From NCBI GenBank assembly GCA_012728875.1, contig JAAYEF010000029.1, forward strand, positions 1 through 64,000: DNA of 64,000 nucleotides. The letters are read 5' to 3'. Positions 11,464 through 21,099 of this stretch are shown here, piece by piece. Positions within the stretch are counted from its first letter, which is position 1. Each line of letters begins with the position of its first letter. Origin of the DNA: Candidatus Cloacimonadota bacterium (GTDB lineage: Bacteria; Cloacimonadota; Cloacimonadia; Cloacimonadales; Cloacimonadaceae). A program made the translations under genes and the position numbers. The notes under the pieces were generated by a model. The model saw only the letters and a program-made list of their open reading frames with translations, was not told where the DNA came from and made no database searches.

Positions 11464-13718
11464 CTCTTCCTCTTTAGTTTTTTACTTGTCTGAACACTTT
11501 TTTTCTGGGCAGTCTTATAGTCAATCGATTTTCTGGTTTTGGCAGCCGATTTTTTGAGCGGGGGGAGATCTGGATGTTGATGTGCGTTTTTCACATTCTG
11601 TAATTCCAAATAGATATCGTCACTGATCTCCATGATTTGAACCAACACTTTATCAAGAAGCTGGAAATAGTTTGAATTGGTGGGGTTTATAAAGCGCATT
11701 TCCTTGTCTTTATAGATCCAGCGTCCACGGGGCAGTTGCTCCGCCCTGATGAAGCCATTCACCGGAATTTGGTCCAAACGTACCACCAGACCCGCCGATT
11801 TTGCCGAAACAACCGTCCCGCTAAAGCTTTCGCCCACAAATTTCTTCATGTATGCCATGCTGTAAACGCGCTCGATGTCCCGTTCGGCTTGATTTGCAAG
11901 CAGTTCTTGTTCCGACGCCGTGCTGGCAAAGTGTTTCATCTGCTCACTGCTGAATTTCACTTGCTCGGAACGGATGAGATAGGTTTTGCAAAGCTGGTGG
12001 ACCACGAGGTCGCACAAACGCCGGATGGGGCTGGTGAAATGGGTGTAGGTCTCCATGCCCAAGCCAAAGTGGCGAATGTGGCGGATGGAATACTGCGCTT
12101 TCTTCATGCTGCGTAAGATGATGTGGTCGAATACCTTATGATACTGGGGTCCGGGAAGGGAATTCAGCAGATATTGCATGGAAGCGTTCAGTGAACCGCG
12201 GTCGTAGTAAGTGATGCCGTAATGCGAGAGCAGTTCGATCAATTTCTCGATCTTTTCCATGTCAGGATTTTCATGAATCCTGTAAAGCGTAGTGGGGGAG
12301 AGCCTTGTAAGCTGTTTGGCGGCATATTCGTTCGCCACCAACATAAAGTTTTCAATCAATTTATGGGATTCCGTTTCCTGGGCAAGCGTGAACCTGTGGA
12401 TGAAGCCTTCGTCGTCATATTCATACTCCAGTTCCGGCAGGTCGAAAAAGATGTAACCCTGTTCCAGCCGTTTCTGGCTCAGAAGTGTGGAGAGCTCCCT
12501 GGCTTCGTTCAAGGCATGAACAAGCTCCTGGGGAAGGTCGATTTCCTCACCATCAAAAAGAGCATCCACTTGCTCATAGTTGAGCCTGTAGTTGCTTTTC
12601 ACGATGGATTCCGCCATCCTTTGATTCAGGATCCTGCCCTCGCGATCAAATTCCGTGATCACGCTCAGGGTCAGTTTTTCCTCATCCGGACGCAAGCTGC
12701 AAACCCGGTTGGAAAGAAGTTCCGGCAGCATCGGAAGCACTTTTTTGGGAAAGTAGAAGCTGTTTCCACGCTTGATCGCTTCCTTGAAAATGGCGGTGCC
12801 GGGCTTGACGTAGTGGCTCACATCGGCAATGTGTACAAACAGGCGCCAGCCTTTGGCGGTGCTTTCAATGGAGACGGCATCGTCAAAATCCTTGGCGGAA
12901 ATGGGGTCGATCGTGAAGGTATGGAGTTCGCGAAGATCAAGCCTGCCGCTTAATTCCGTCTTGCTGATCTCGGTTTTTATCTGCTGAACTTCCTCCAAAA
13001 CTTCATCGGGAAATTCCAGTGGCAGTTGATATTGTCGGATTACTGCCAAAAGCTCCACCTGCGGGTCGCCGGAGGGGCCTAAAACCTCAATCACATTGCC
13101 GATCGGCAATTTGCTCATCAGGGGATTGCCCCAATTTAAGACCTGTAAAACCACCTTTTCGCCTTCCTTGGCTTGCCCAGCGTCTTGAACCTCAAACCAG
13201 TTGTGGATCTTTTGGTTTCCGCTGATGAAAATCTTGCGTTTTCCGCTGAAGCTGATATCTCCAGCCATCACTTCATTGGCACGTTTAACTATCTTGCGAA
13301 CGTAGCCACGGTCGGCTTTTCCGCCCCGAAAACGTGGATCGATCAGAACCTTGTCTCCATGATAGGCGTTCATCGTATCTTCCGCACCCACAAAGAAATC
13401 CCCCTTTTCCGTGCGCACAAAGGCGAAGGAGAGATTTTTTGCCAAGGGCGTGGCGTCGAAAGTGCCTTCAAGATATTTTGGGTGAACGACCTCGCGGATG
13501 GGTTCTTCAGGTTCCTGTTTATTGGGATTTGGCCAAAACTTCCGGCTTTTTTTGCTTAATACACCCTCGGACACAAGCTCGTTCAGCGTCTCCGAGAGCG
13601 TCGCTTTCTCTTTTTTGGTCAGCTTCAGTTCGCCTACTATTTCATTGTAGGAGAGCGGTTTATATCGATTCCGCTTGAAAAGTTCAGTCAATCGTTCGCT
13701 AATATTATGATTTTTCAA
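11460..13718 (-). CDS. rnr: Ribonuclease R (RNB/S1 domains)
   Basis: DPISAKDFDDAVSIE, FVHIADVSHYV, FYFPKKVLPMLPE, HFTSPIRRLCDL. Confidence 0.93.
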   Translation of the reverse strand: MKNHNISERLTELFKRNRYKPLSYNEIVGELKLTKKEKATLSETLNELVSEGVLSKKSRKFWPNPNKQEPEEPIREVVHPKYLEGTFDATPLAKNLSFAFVRTEKGDFFVGAEDTMNAYHGDKVLIDPRFRGGKADRGYVRKIVKRANEVMAGDISFSGKRKIFISGNQKIHNWFEVQDAGQAKEGEKVVLQVLNWGNPLMSKLPIGNVIEVLGPSGDPQVELLAVIRQYQLPLEFPDEVLEEVQQIKTEISKTELSGRLDLRELHTFTIDPISAKDFDDAVSIESTAKGWRLFVHIADVSHYVKPGTAIFKEAIKRGNSFYFPKKVLPMLPELLSNRVCSLRPDEEKLTLSVITEFDREGRILNQRMAESIVKSNYRLNYEQVDALFDGEEIDLPQELVHALNEARELSTLLSQKRLEQGYIFFDLPELEYEYDDEGFIHRFTLAQETESHKLIENFMLVANEYAAKQLTRLSPTTLYRIHENPDMEKIEKLIELLSHYGITYYDRGSLNASMQYLLNSLPGPQYHKVFDHIILRSMKKAQYSIRHIRHFGLGMETYTHFTSPIRRLCDLVVHQLCKTYLIRSEQVKFSSEQMKHFASTASEQELLANQAERDIERVYSMAYMKKFVGESFSGTVVSAKSAGLVVRLDQIPVNGFIRAEQLPRGRWIYKDKEMRFINPTNSNYFQLLDKVLVQIMEISDDIYLELQNVKNAHQHPDLPPLKKSAAKTRKSIDYKTAQKKSVQTSKKLKRKR

Positions 13719-13726
13719 TATCTTCC

Positions 13727-14173
13727 TCAGTATTGTTTGCCCACTTTGCGTCCCAGTATCTCTATCAGCTTTTCCTTTTCCTCCTGGCTCTTGGAAAATC
13801 GCAGTGACAGACCCCTGAAAGGGTCCAAACGCCGCGGCAGTTTGAAGGTGCTGAGCATGATTCCGCGCTTGTCGCTGTAAAAACAGCCAAAGTCTGTATA
13901 ACGGCGCGAAATCTTCAGAAAGAGATAGTAAACCACTATCTCGTATTCATATAGATAATATGTGGTGGGAATGAAGTAGGGGAGAAGGTTGCCCAAAACC
14001 AAGAGCATTCCCAAAAAATAGAACCAGGGCTGTTCCCAGTTATCCACAGCCTTATTCCACAAAAACCAGGCCAGAAACGCTAGAAAAGCTATTAAGAGAA
14101 TGGATGTTACAGGACGCTCCACAAAGGGCCAGGAACGCCAGCTAAGCATAGGTTTAGGCGACATTTTGCACAA
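13727..14173 (-). CDS. Hypothetical membrane protein
   Basis: 148-aa ORF with two N-terminal hydrophobic helices, located between rnr and yicC. Confidence 0.6.
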   Translation of the reverse strand: MCKMSPKPMLSWRSWPFVERPVTSILLIAFLAFLAWFLWNKAVDNWEQPWFYFLGMLLVLGNLLPYFIPTTYYLYEYEIVVYYLFLKISRRYTDFGCFYSDKRGIMLSTFKLPRRLDPFRGLSLRFSKSQEEKEKLIEILGRKVGKQY

Positions 14174-15029
14174 TCTCCCTACATTTTTCCACCTCTTCCT
14201 TCAAGACAAGAATGTGGGTGAAGGTCTTGGAAGTGGAGAACTTGGAGCCCAAGGTGTTGGCTTCCCGCTGCATTTCCTGCAAAACAAAATTCAGGCTCTT
14301 GCCATTGTCATCTTCTCTTTTTAAAGCATCAAGCAGGGTGGCAATGTGGCTTCTCAGGCGGGAAAGCTCTTCATGGATATCATATCGATCAATATAGATG
14401 GCGATTTCCTGAAAGAGGCGCTGTTCCAGATTGTCATGGTTATAGGAGCTCATGAGTTCTGATGTTCTGGTCTTCATTTCGGTGAAAAGCGCTTCCTTAT
14501 AGGGCTGGATCTCCTTTTCAATCAAGTCCAAAGACTCCAGCATCCTCTCACATGAAGCATGGATAACATCATGTATCCCAGATGCTTCAGCCTTCATGGA
14601 TGATAATAACCTTGATATGGCTTCTTCCAATACTCTATATAATATTGATGTTAGCTCTTCATCCTCATCAAGATCGTTGGTACTCTCGATGATGCCAGGC
14701 TCTTTTAGATAGAACTCCAAAGGCAGCATTTCTTCAAGTTCCAGAAAGCTTCCAGCCTCTTCAGCCAAGGCTTGGAGCTTGCGCAGCTTGGGTAGGTTCA
14801 ATTTCAAGCGGGGCTCTCGATGGTCCTGGAAGTTGACGCGCACTTCAACAGTGCCACGTCCCAGCACTTCAGAGAGTTTCTTCCGCAGAGGGTGTTCAAA
14901 GAAGCTGAGTTCGCGGGGCTGATAAATCCGCAGGTCCAGAAATCTTCCGTTGATGGATCTCAGCTCAATTTCCAAGCTGAGATCATCCGCATGGTGTTTT
15001 GCCAACCCGTGGCCGGTCATGCTTTTCAT
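14154..15029 (-). CDS. yicC: YicC family endoribonuclease/stress-induced protein
   Basis: MKSMTGHG N-terminus; C-terminal GKSLNFVLQEMQREANTLGSK. Confidence 0.95.
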   Translation of the reverse strand: MKSMTGHGLAKHHADDLSLEIELRSINGRFLDLRIYQPRELSFFEHPLRKKLSEVLGRGTVEVRVNFQDHREPRLKLNLPKLRKLQALAEEAGSFLELEEMLPLEFYLKEPGIIESTNDLDEDEELTSILYRVLEEAISRLLSSMKAEASGIHDVIHASCERMLESLDLIEKEIQPYKEALFTEMKTRTSELMSSYNHDNLEQRLFQEIAIYIDRYDIHEELSRLRSHIATLLDALKREDDNGKSLNFVLQEMQREANTLGSKFSTSKTFTHILVLKEEVEKCREIVQNVA

Positions 15030-15140
15030 TCCATACTCCTTAAAAATGCATGGGGGAGAACTGTTTGTGTGCCAGCATCTTAATCCCCATATACGTAAGT
15101 TTACATAACATATATTATCATCAGGATACTATGTTGGGCG

Positions 15141-16415
15141 TTAACAAATCAGGGTGCCTGCTGTGGCGCTTTTCACCCTGGCTTTTTTCAGGGTTCCGAT
15201 GTCGGATTCGTCTCCATCCAAAACCGCAATTTTGTAGTCCCGGGTTTTTCCCGAAACTTGGTGAACGGATTTTTTACTCAGGCTCTCCACATAAACTTCG
15301 ATTTCGTTTCCAACTTGTGCGGAAAACTTTTCCAAGGTGATCTCACGCTGCAGGTCGATCATCTCCTGAAGCCTGGAAAGCCGTTCGGTTTCAGGAACTT
15401 GGTTTTCAAATGAACAAGCCGCAGTGCCTTCACGTTCGCTGTATTTGAAGCAGAATGCATAATCAAAGCGGATTTCACGCATGGCGTCCAAAGTCAGCTC
15501 AAAATCTGCATGCGTTTCACCCGGAAAGCCTGCAATCAGGTCTGTGGTCAAAGATATATTAGGGATGGCAGCCCGCAGTTTTTCCACCAGTCCAAAGTAA
15601 TGCTCTATCGTATATTTACGGTTCATGGCCTTTAAAACCGGATTGCTGCCGCTTTGAAGTGGCAGGTGAATATGTTCGCAAACCTTGTCGCAATCAGCCA
15701 TGGCCTGAACCAACCCGTCTGAAAGGTCCTTGGGATGTGATGTCACAAAACGCAATCTATATATGGAATCAATCTTATTCAATTCAAGCAAGAGCCGTGG
15801 AAAATTATAATCTCCCCAGCGGTAGGAATTGACATTTTGTCCCAGTAAAGTCACATCCTTCATTCCGTTATCGCCGCATTTTGCCACTTCTTCAACGATT
15901 TGCTCAAAGTCCACACTGCGTTCTCTGCCACGAACATGCGGCACGATACAATATGAACAGAAGTTGTCACAACCCCGCATGATGGTGACAAATGCGCAGC
16001 TTTGATCGCCATGGACCGGCTTCAAGCCTGGATAAATCTGAAAATGATCGAATTCCGTTTCCATGCCACGTTCTTGGCTCAAAAGCTCTGGCAACTGGAG
16101 ATATTGGTCCACCCCCACCACAAAATCCACCCCGAAATCCTTTTCCAACAGCCTCTTCCCCACTCTTTGTGCCATGCAGCCCAGCACGGCAATTTTCAGT
16201 TCCGGGTTTTGCATTTTGCGGTGTTTTTCATTCGCTATGCGTCCCAGAACCCGATCCTCAGCGTGTTGACGCACAGAGCAGGTGTTAAAAAGGATCAGGT
16301 CTGCATCGTCGATTGCAAAAGCCTGTTCCCAGCCTGCATTTAGCAGGATTCCGCTTACCAGTTCGCTGTCTGAAACATTCATCTGACAGCCGTATGTCTC
16401 AATATAAAACTTCAT
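15141..16415 (-). CDS. miaB: tRNA-2-methylthio-N6-dimethylallyladenosine synthase
   Basis: YIETYGCQMNVSDSE, RGCDNFCSYCIVPHVRGRERS, LPLQSGSNPVLKAMNRKYT, TTDLIAGFPGET; internal ATG at 16415. Confidence 0.95.
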   Translation of the reverse strand: MKFYIETYGCQMNVSDSELVSGILLNAGWEQAFAIDDADLILFNTCSVRQHAEDRVLGRIANEKHRKMQNPELKIAVLGCMAQRVGKRLLEKDFGVDFVVGVDQYLQLPELLSQERGMETEFDHFQIYPGLKPVHGDQSCAFVTIMRGCDNFCSYCIVPHVRGRERSVDFEQIVEEVAKCGDNGMKDVTLLGQNVNSYRWGDYNFPRLLLELNKIDSIYRLRFVTSHPKDLSDGLVQAMADCDKVCEHIHLPLQSGSNPVLKAMNRKYTIEHYFGLVEKLRAAIPNISLTTDLIAGFPGETHADFELTLDAMREIRFDYAFCFKYSEREGTAACSFENQVPETERLSRLQEMIDLQREITLEKFSAQVGNEIEVYVESLSKKSVHQVSGKTRDYKIAVLDGDESDIGTLKKARVKSATAGTLIC

Positions 16416-18397
16416 TTCTTCTTCCGTTTGGGGCGCTGAATCCAAAGATTGTAGCCCCAGGATATACCATGATGACAAACAATAAAATCACGCATCCCGA
16501 ATCTGTCCATCAGAGAATTATAGAGCAGCGCACTGAGCTTGATGAAAGCCCTGGATCTGCTTTCCGCCGCAAAACGCAGTCGCTTTTCATAATCATCAGA
16601 ATCGAGGTCATGGCTCAAGGCAAGCAAGTCTTTTTTACCAATCCTGGTTCCATGGATGCGATCCGGACGATATTTTTCCTGCTTCAACGCTATTTTTGCC
16701 AAAAAAACTGCGGAAAGACCAACGCAGATGAGCAGGTCAACATCTTCATCCAAAAAGGGAATCTTCTGTAGATTTTCCTGGATGATGGCGTGCACATCCA
16801 AGCCTTCTTTTTCAGCCCTGCTCAGGGTTAAAAGCCCCATGGGCAGGCTGATGCCACTCTTTTTGAAAGCATCCCCGCGCAGTGTAATCTCCGTGCTGAA
16901 ACCACCGATATCTACAATGACAGCGGCGTTTCCTTGCGGGATGAGCTGCTCCGCCGCCAAAGCCGACAGTTCGCTTTCAAACTCTGCTCCAATCACGCGC
17001 AACGACGTATTCCAATGTTTTTCAAACCAAGGCAGCAAAACATCAGACACATTGCTATTCCTGCTGATGCCGGTGGCAATGGCACTTTTTTCGGAATCCA
17101 AAGCTTTGTCCAGCGTCAGGATCGGCGTCACAGCCTTTTTGAACCCAGCCATCTGTTTTGCGCCCACTTTTACGCTTTCAGAACCCAGATTTCGGTATCC
17201 GGTTCCCAGTCCCGTTCTGGTCTGCGCTGTGTGCAGAGGTTCTGAAACACCCTGGGCGCAGAGGCAATAATTCAAATTATTGGAACCGACATCAAAAACG
17301 GATCTCAATTTTTTAGAGCCATATTTCAATTCCAGGAAGCGCTTCACGATGAGCGCCGCAACTTTGGCATTCGCATTGGGCACTTTCTTAGTGGGACCAT
17401 GATAATCAAGGATGGGGTCAAAAACCCGTTTCCATTCACTTTTTGAAAGTCCGAAGCCGGAGAGTTCGGTTTTGTGAGGATAGTTTTTTATCCCCTTGAT
17501 CAAGATCTCTTCTTCTGGATAGTTCGCGCGAGGACGGTAAATCAGGTGCGTTCCGTTCTGGATGGCTTCCGAAAAACTGCTGTAGCCCGGTTTGGTGAGA
17601 AATACATCCGCCTGCGCCACCAATGAGGAAAAATCCATTTCCCGGGGGATTTGGATATGGTTTGAGGCTCTTTCCGCCGTTCCCAGAGAAATCACGGTAC
17701 CGTCAAAAGCGGCACAAACCCTCTCAAGATCGAACTCCATCTCCCCCGCTCCACCGAAGGAACAAAGCAGCGTCTTCTCGTCCTTGTCTATGCCCAGTTC
17801 AGCCTTTATATCTGTTCCGGATCTAGGTTTACGAGCCAAAAGTCCTGTTTTTTCAACTCTTCTGAACGGTGCCATGCTCGCCACAGAACTCAAGGGCAGC
17901 CTGAAAGCATTGTCAACCCTTTGATAGAGACCAAAAATGGTGTTCAAAACAGGCTTGAGCCGCGATTCCTGCTCAAAAAGCCTTTCATAGATGAAGAGCC
18001 AGTCAAAATTTGAAACTGCGAACACAGGCACACCGGCATAAGTTCCGGCCTCCACAGGCAACCAGGGGATGTCCGAAATGATGAGGTCGATCCCCTCGCG
18101 CCGCAAAAACTCAACTTCCCGCTCCAACAGTTCAGACCTCTGCCCCATCAATTCGAGCAAAGCGGCTTTTGTGGCATCCAAATCCGGAGCCAGGTTTTTG
18201 CCGTGTTTCACGCCCAGATCGCATGCCACATCATACTTTTGATGATATTTGGAATCCAAGCCCGCAAAGATAAAATCAGGTCTGGCACTGCGAATGTGTA
18301 CAAAGATCCCAAAACGAATGAATTCCTCCGCCAAAGCCGCCATGCGGGTGGCATGCCCAAAACCGTGGTCGGAAACATAGATGGCAAAATTCAGCAT
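16412..18397 (-). CDS. Fusion protein: N-terminal GT-B-like glycosyltransferase/MurG-like domain + C-terminal Ppx/GppA-type phosphatase domain
   Basis: N-term YVSDHGFGHATRMAALAEEF...LTKPGYSSFSEAI; C-term VFDVGSNNLNYCL...RTGLGTG...VIDIGGFSTEITL...SLPMGLLTL; one uninterrupted frame. Confidence 0.8.
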   Translation of the reverse strand: MLNFAIYVSDHGFGHATRMAALAEEFIRFGIFVHIRSARPDFIFAGLDSKYHQKYDVACDLGVKHGKNLAPDLDATKAALLELMGQRSELLEREVEFLRREGIDLIISDIPWLPVEAGTYAGVPVFAVSNFDWLFIYERLFEQESRLKPVLNTIFGLYQRVDNAFRLPLSSVASMAPFRRVEKTGLLARKPRSGTDIKAELGIDKDEKTLLCSFGGAGEMEFDLERVCAAFDGTVISLGTAERASNHIQIPREMDFSSLVAQADVFLTKPGYSSFSEAIQNGTHLIYRPRANYPEEEILIKGIKNYPHKTELSGFGLSKSEWKRVFDPILDYHGPTKKVPNANAKVAALIVKRFLELKYGSKKLRSVFDVGSNNLNYCLCAQGVSEPLHTAQTRTGLGTGYRNLGSESVKVGAKQMAGFKKAVTPILTLDKALDSEKSAIATGISRNSNVSDVLLPWFEKHWNTSLRVIGAEFESELSALAAEQLIPQGNAAVIVDIGGFSTEITLRGDAFKKSGISLPMGLLTLSRAEKEGLDVHAIIQENLQKIPFLDEDVDLLICVGLSAVFLAKIALKQEKYRPDRIHGTRIGKKDLLALSHDLDSDDYEKRLRFAAESRSRAFIKLSALLYNSLMDRFGMRDFIVCHHGISWGYNLWIQRPKRKKK

Positions 18398-18406
18398 CGG
18401 CAGCCT

Positions 18407-18775
18407 CTATTGGACAATCAGCCTCCGCGGAGCCTGCAAAGGACGAATTTCCACCACCACCCGGTTTGGCAGACACACGATGGGCAAAGCGTCGCCAAAA
18501 CCTTGTTTCACACAGCGTTTGTCTGGACAATCGGCTTCCTTCATGCCCACTTTTCCATTCTTGATTTCAACCGTGTTGTGCTCATCAATCCTGATCATGC
18601 GGTTTTGATCCAGAGGAAACACGCCCACGCTCAAGCCGTCCTTTTGGATGTGAACGTAAAGCCGCTCCTCCTTTTTGCCGAGCGTGGCTGCGCTGACCCC
18701 GATGGCAACCAAGATCACGATGATCAGCAGAAAATCTGCCAAACTGAGATGTTCCCGAATTTTACGGTACATCAA
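18407..18775 (-). CDS. NusG domain II-containing protein
   Basis: N-terminal TM helix, then VHIQKDGLSVGVFPLDQ...VEIKNGKVGMKEADCPDKRCVKQGF...IVCLPNRVVVEI. Confidence 0.85.
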   Translation of the reverse strand: MMYRKIREHLSLADFLLIIVILVAIGVSAATLGKKEERLYVHIQKDGLSVGVFPLDQNRMIRIDEHNTVEIKNGKVGMKEADCPDKRCVKQGFGDALPIVCLPNRVVVEIRPLQAPRRLIVQ

Positions 18776-19761
18776 AACACCCCATAAATCTCTTGGCCAC
18801 AGCTTTTGCAGGCTGCTCCATCCAGACCCACAACTCTGCGTCCACGTGAAATCAGTTCACTGCCGCAGTTTGGACACTTTGTGGCGCTGAACTCGTTGGG
18901 TCCGATATTGCCGGCATACACAAAGTCCAGGCTTTCCCTCGCCATGCGGCAGGCTTTCAAAACCGTGGCAAGCGGTGTGGCGGGAATATTGGATTTATAA
19001 GCCGGATGGTAGGCGGAAAAGTGCAGGGGAATTCGTTTGTCCAGTTCAGCAACGAATTGCACCAAATCCCGGATGTCCTCATCGCTATCGTTCAAACCGG
19101 GAATGAGCAGGTTGGTAAGCTCCAGATGAACCCCGGCTTCGTGAGCATTGGTGATGGTCTGCAAAGTCACATCCAGCGAGGCGCCGCAGTGGTCCTGATA
19201 AAACTGGTCGCGAAAGGATTTGAGGTCGATATTCATCGCCTTTACAAAGGGCAAAAGCTGTTTGAGCGGTTCTGGATTGATGAAGCCATTGCTGATTAGA
19301 ACTATATCCACATCCGGCGCAAGCCGGGCAAAGTCATAAATATATTCAAACCAAGTGAGCGGCTCGGTGTAGGTGAACGCGACCTGCGCTGTGAGATTTC
19401 TTTCCCGAATCAAATCCAGCAGCTGCTCCGGACTTATATCCAGGGTGGGACTTGGTTCCTGGCTGCTATTGTGGTTCTGGCAAAAGAAACAGCTCAGGTT
19501 GCAGGAATTGGGTCCCAGAGAAAGGATGGATGAGCCCGGATGAAAGTGGTAAAGAGGTTTTTTTTCGATGGGATCGACCGCCAAACCGATACTGCGCCCA
19601 TAGTTTGTGGCAATCAGCCTGCCATCTTGATTTTGACGTCCGCGGCAAAGACCGGTCTCGCTTTCCCGCAAGATGCAAAGGTGGGGACACAAAAGACATT
19701 GAACCGCCGTCCCTTCCTGTTTTTGATAGTGCATGCATTCGCGAATGTCAAAATTGTTCAT
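18772..19761 (-). CDS. AmmeMemoRadiSam-system-type radical SAM enzyme (AmrS-like)
   Basis: CLLCPHLCILRESETGLCRGRQN, radical SAM motif NLSCFFCQNHNSSQ, TYTEPLTWFEY, C-terminal CPNCGSEL...CKSCG. Confidence 0.9.
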   Translation of the reverse strand: MNNFDIRECMHYQKQEGTAVQCLLCPHLCILRESETGLCRGRQNQDGRLIATNYGRSIGLAVDPIEKKPLYHFHPGSSILSLGPNSCNLSCFFCQNHNSSQEPSPTLDISPEQLLDLIRERNLTAQVAFTYTEPLTWFEYIYDFARLAPDVDIVLISNGFINPEPLKQLLPFVKAMNIDLKSFRDQFYQDHCGASLDVTLQTITNAHEAGVHLELTNLLIPGLNDSDEDIRDLVQFVAELDKRIPLHFSAYHPAYKSNIPATPLATVLKACRMARESLDFVYAGNIGPNEFSATKCPNCGSELISRGRRVVGLDGAACKSCGQEIYGVF

Positions 19762-19807
19762 GGCTCCTTCTTGCGAGGTTCCCCGACCCTAGAGGGTCGT
19801 GACCCTC

Positions 19808-19834
19808 AAAAAAAAAGATGCCGTTTCCGGCATC
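19808..19834 (-). terminator. Rho-independent terminator of the tRNA gene
   Basis: Minus strand GATGCCGGAAACGGCATC hairpin followed by a T-run; directly 3' of the tRNA. Confidence 0.85.
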
Positions 19835-19842
19835 CGAGTATA

Positions 19843-19920
19843 TGGCGGGAGCGACGAGACTCGAACTCGCGGCCTCTTGCGTGACAGGCAAGCGTTCTAA
19901 CCAAACTGAACTACGCCCCC
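19843..19920 (-). tRNA. tRNA-Asp (anticodon GUC), CCA encoded
   Basis: GGGGGCG...CGCTCCCGCCA acceptor pairing, CTTGC-CTGTCAC-GCAAG anticodon arm, GAGTTCGAGTCTC T-arm. Confidence 0.93.
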
Positions 19921-20166
19921 GGCGCTGTTCATTCAATATTCAAGTTTAGGCACATTTTTGAACATCCCTTTTTCTGTCAAGACAAAAATGTGCTTTGACC
20001 AAACATTCTTTTTCTCCAAAGGTGCAAGCTCAGGCTAAGTGATTAAAACGCAATCTTCAAAGCCTGCCTCTCCCTTGAGCCCAAAAGCAGAGTTACCTGC
20101 CAGCCTCCCGTGTGTCTCCCCAATTTTTATGGGGTGCCTCATGAACATTTGCGCTCCAAGCCTCTT

Positions 20167-20739
20167 TCACGAACCAAGGGAGGAGTGGCGAAAACAGCTG
20201 GTGAGATGGTCGTTCACCATGCCCGCCGCCTGCATGAAAGCATAGCAGATCACGCTTCCTGCAAATTTGAAGCCGTGGGAACGCAGATCCTTGCTCATGG
20301 CGTCGGATTCAGGGCTTTGCACAGGAATCTGTTCCGCTCTGCTCCAGTGGTTCACAATGGTTTTACCATCCGTAAACTGCCAGATATAATCCGAAAAAGA
20401 GCCGTACTCTGCCTGCACTTTCAAAAAAGCCGCGGCATTGGTCACCGCAGCATTCATTTTCAAACGATTGCGAATCAGCCCCGGATCCTGCATCAACGCT
20501 TCAATCTTGTCGGCTCCATATTTCGCGATGACGGCGGGCTCGAAGCCGTCCATGGCATTGCGGAAATTATCGCGCTTGCGAAGCACACACTGCCAACTTA
20601 GCCCAGCCTGAAAGCCGTCCAAAACCAAAAACTCAAAGAGCTTGAGATCGTCGAACAGGGGAACGCCCCATTCGCGGTCGTGATAGCGGATCATCAGCTC
20701 ATCGTTGCCGGGCCAGGGGCAGCGCATCGGTTCGCTCAT
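20167..20739 (-). CDS. tag: DNA-3-methyladenine glycosylase I
   Basis: RCPWPGNDELMIRYHDREWGVPLFDD...LDGFQAGLSWQCVLRKRDNFR. Confidence 0.93.
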   Translation of the reverse strand: MSEPMRCPWPGNDELMIRYHDREWGVPLFDDLKLFEFLVLDGFQAGLSWQCVLRKRDNFRNAMDGFEPAVIAKYGADKIEALMQDPGLIRNRLKMNAAVTNAAAFLKVQAEYGSFSDYIWQFTDGKTIVNHWSRAEQIPVQSPESDAMSKDLRSHGFKFAGSVICYAFMQAAGMVNDHLTSCFRHSSLGS

Positions 20740-21068
20740 TTTGCTCTGGGTTTTTTGGGTTTGGGAGCCGGCAGTTCACGCGCCGTGATCTGCGCCAATT
20801 CCTGCAGCCAAGCGCTTTCTTCCCACATTTCTTCAGGGATCAGAAACCAAGGCTTGGAACCGGGATAGGGATGGTCTTCTTCGGGCTTGCCGATGTGTTT
20901 GCGCCCTGCCTGAGTCGGTTTGAAGAAAAGCCGGTCGTCCGCAACAAGCGCGATCAGCTTCCCATCCAGCCAGAAGCCATATTCGCCAAACATTTTGCGC
21001 AAAACGAGATCGCCTGCAGCGTCAAGCTTTGCCGCAACGTGGTCTGCAATCTCCTTCCGGCTGGACAG
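20736..21068 (-). CDS. TfoX N-terminal domain protein, probable CTG start
   Basis: LSSRKEIADHVAAKLDAAGDLVLRKMFGEYGFWLDGKLIALVADDRLFFKPT; no ATG/GTG between the in-frame TAG (21080-21078) and the domain; AGGAG 6 nt 5' of CTG 21068-21066. Confidence 0.7.
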   Translation of the reverse strand: MSSRKEIADHVAAKLDAAGDLVLRKMFGEYGFWLDGKLIALVADDRLFFKPTQAGRKHIGKPEEDHPYPGSKPWFLIPEEMWEESAWLQELAQITARELPAPKPKKPRAK

Positions 21069-21099
21069 GGTTCGCTCCTAAAAAGGCTTTATATCTTTC

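Noticed and set aside
19782-19800. CGACCCTAGAGGGTCG palindrome near the radical SAM gene start
   Set aside because: Short GC palindrome beside the tRNA terminator; no supporting regulator or repeat copies visible
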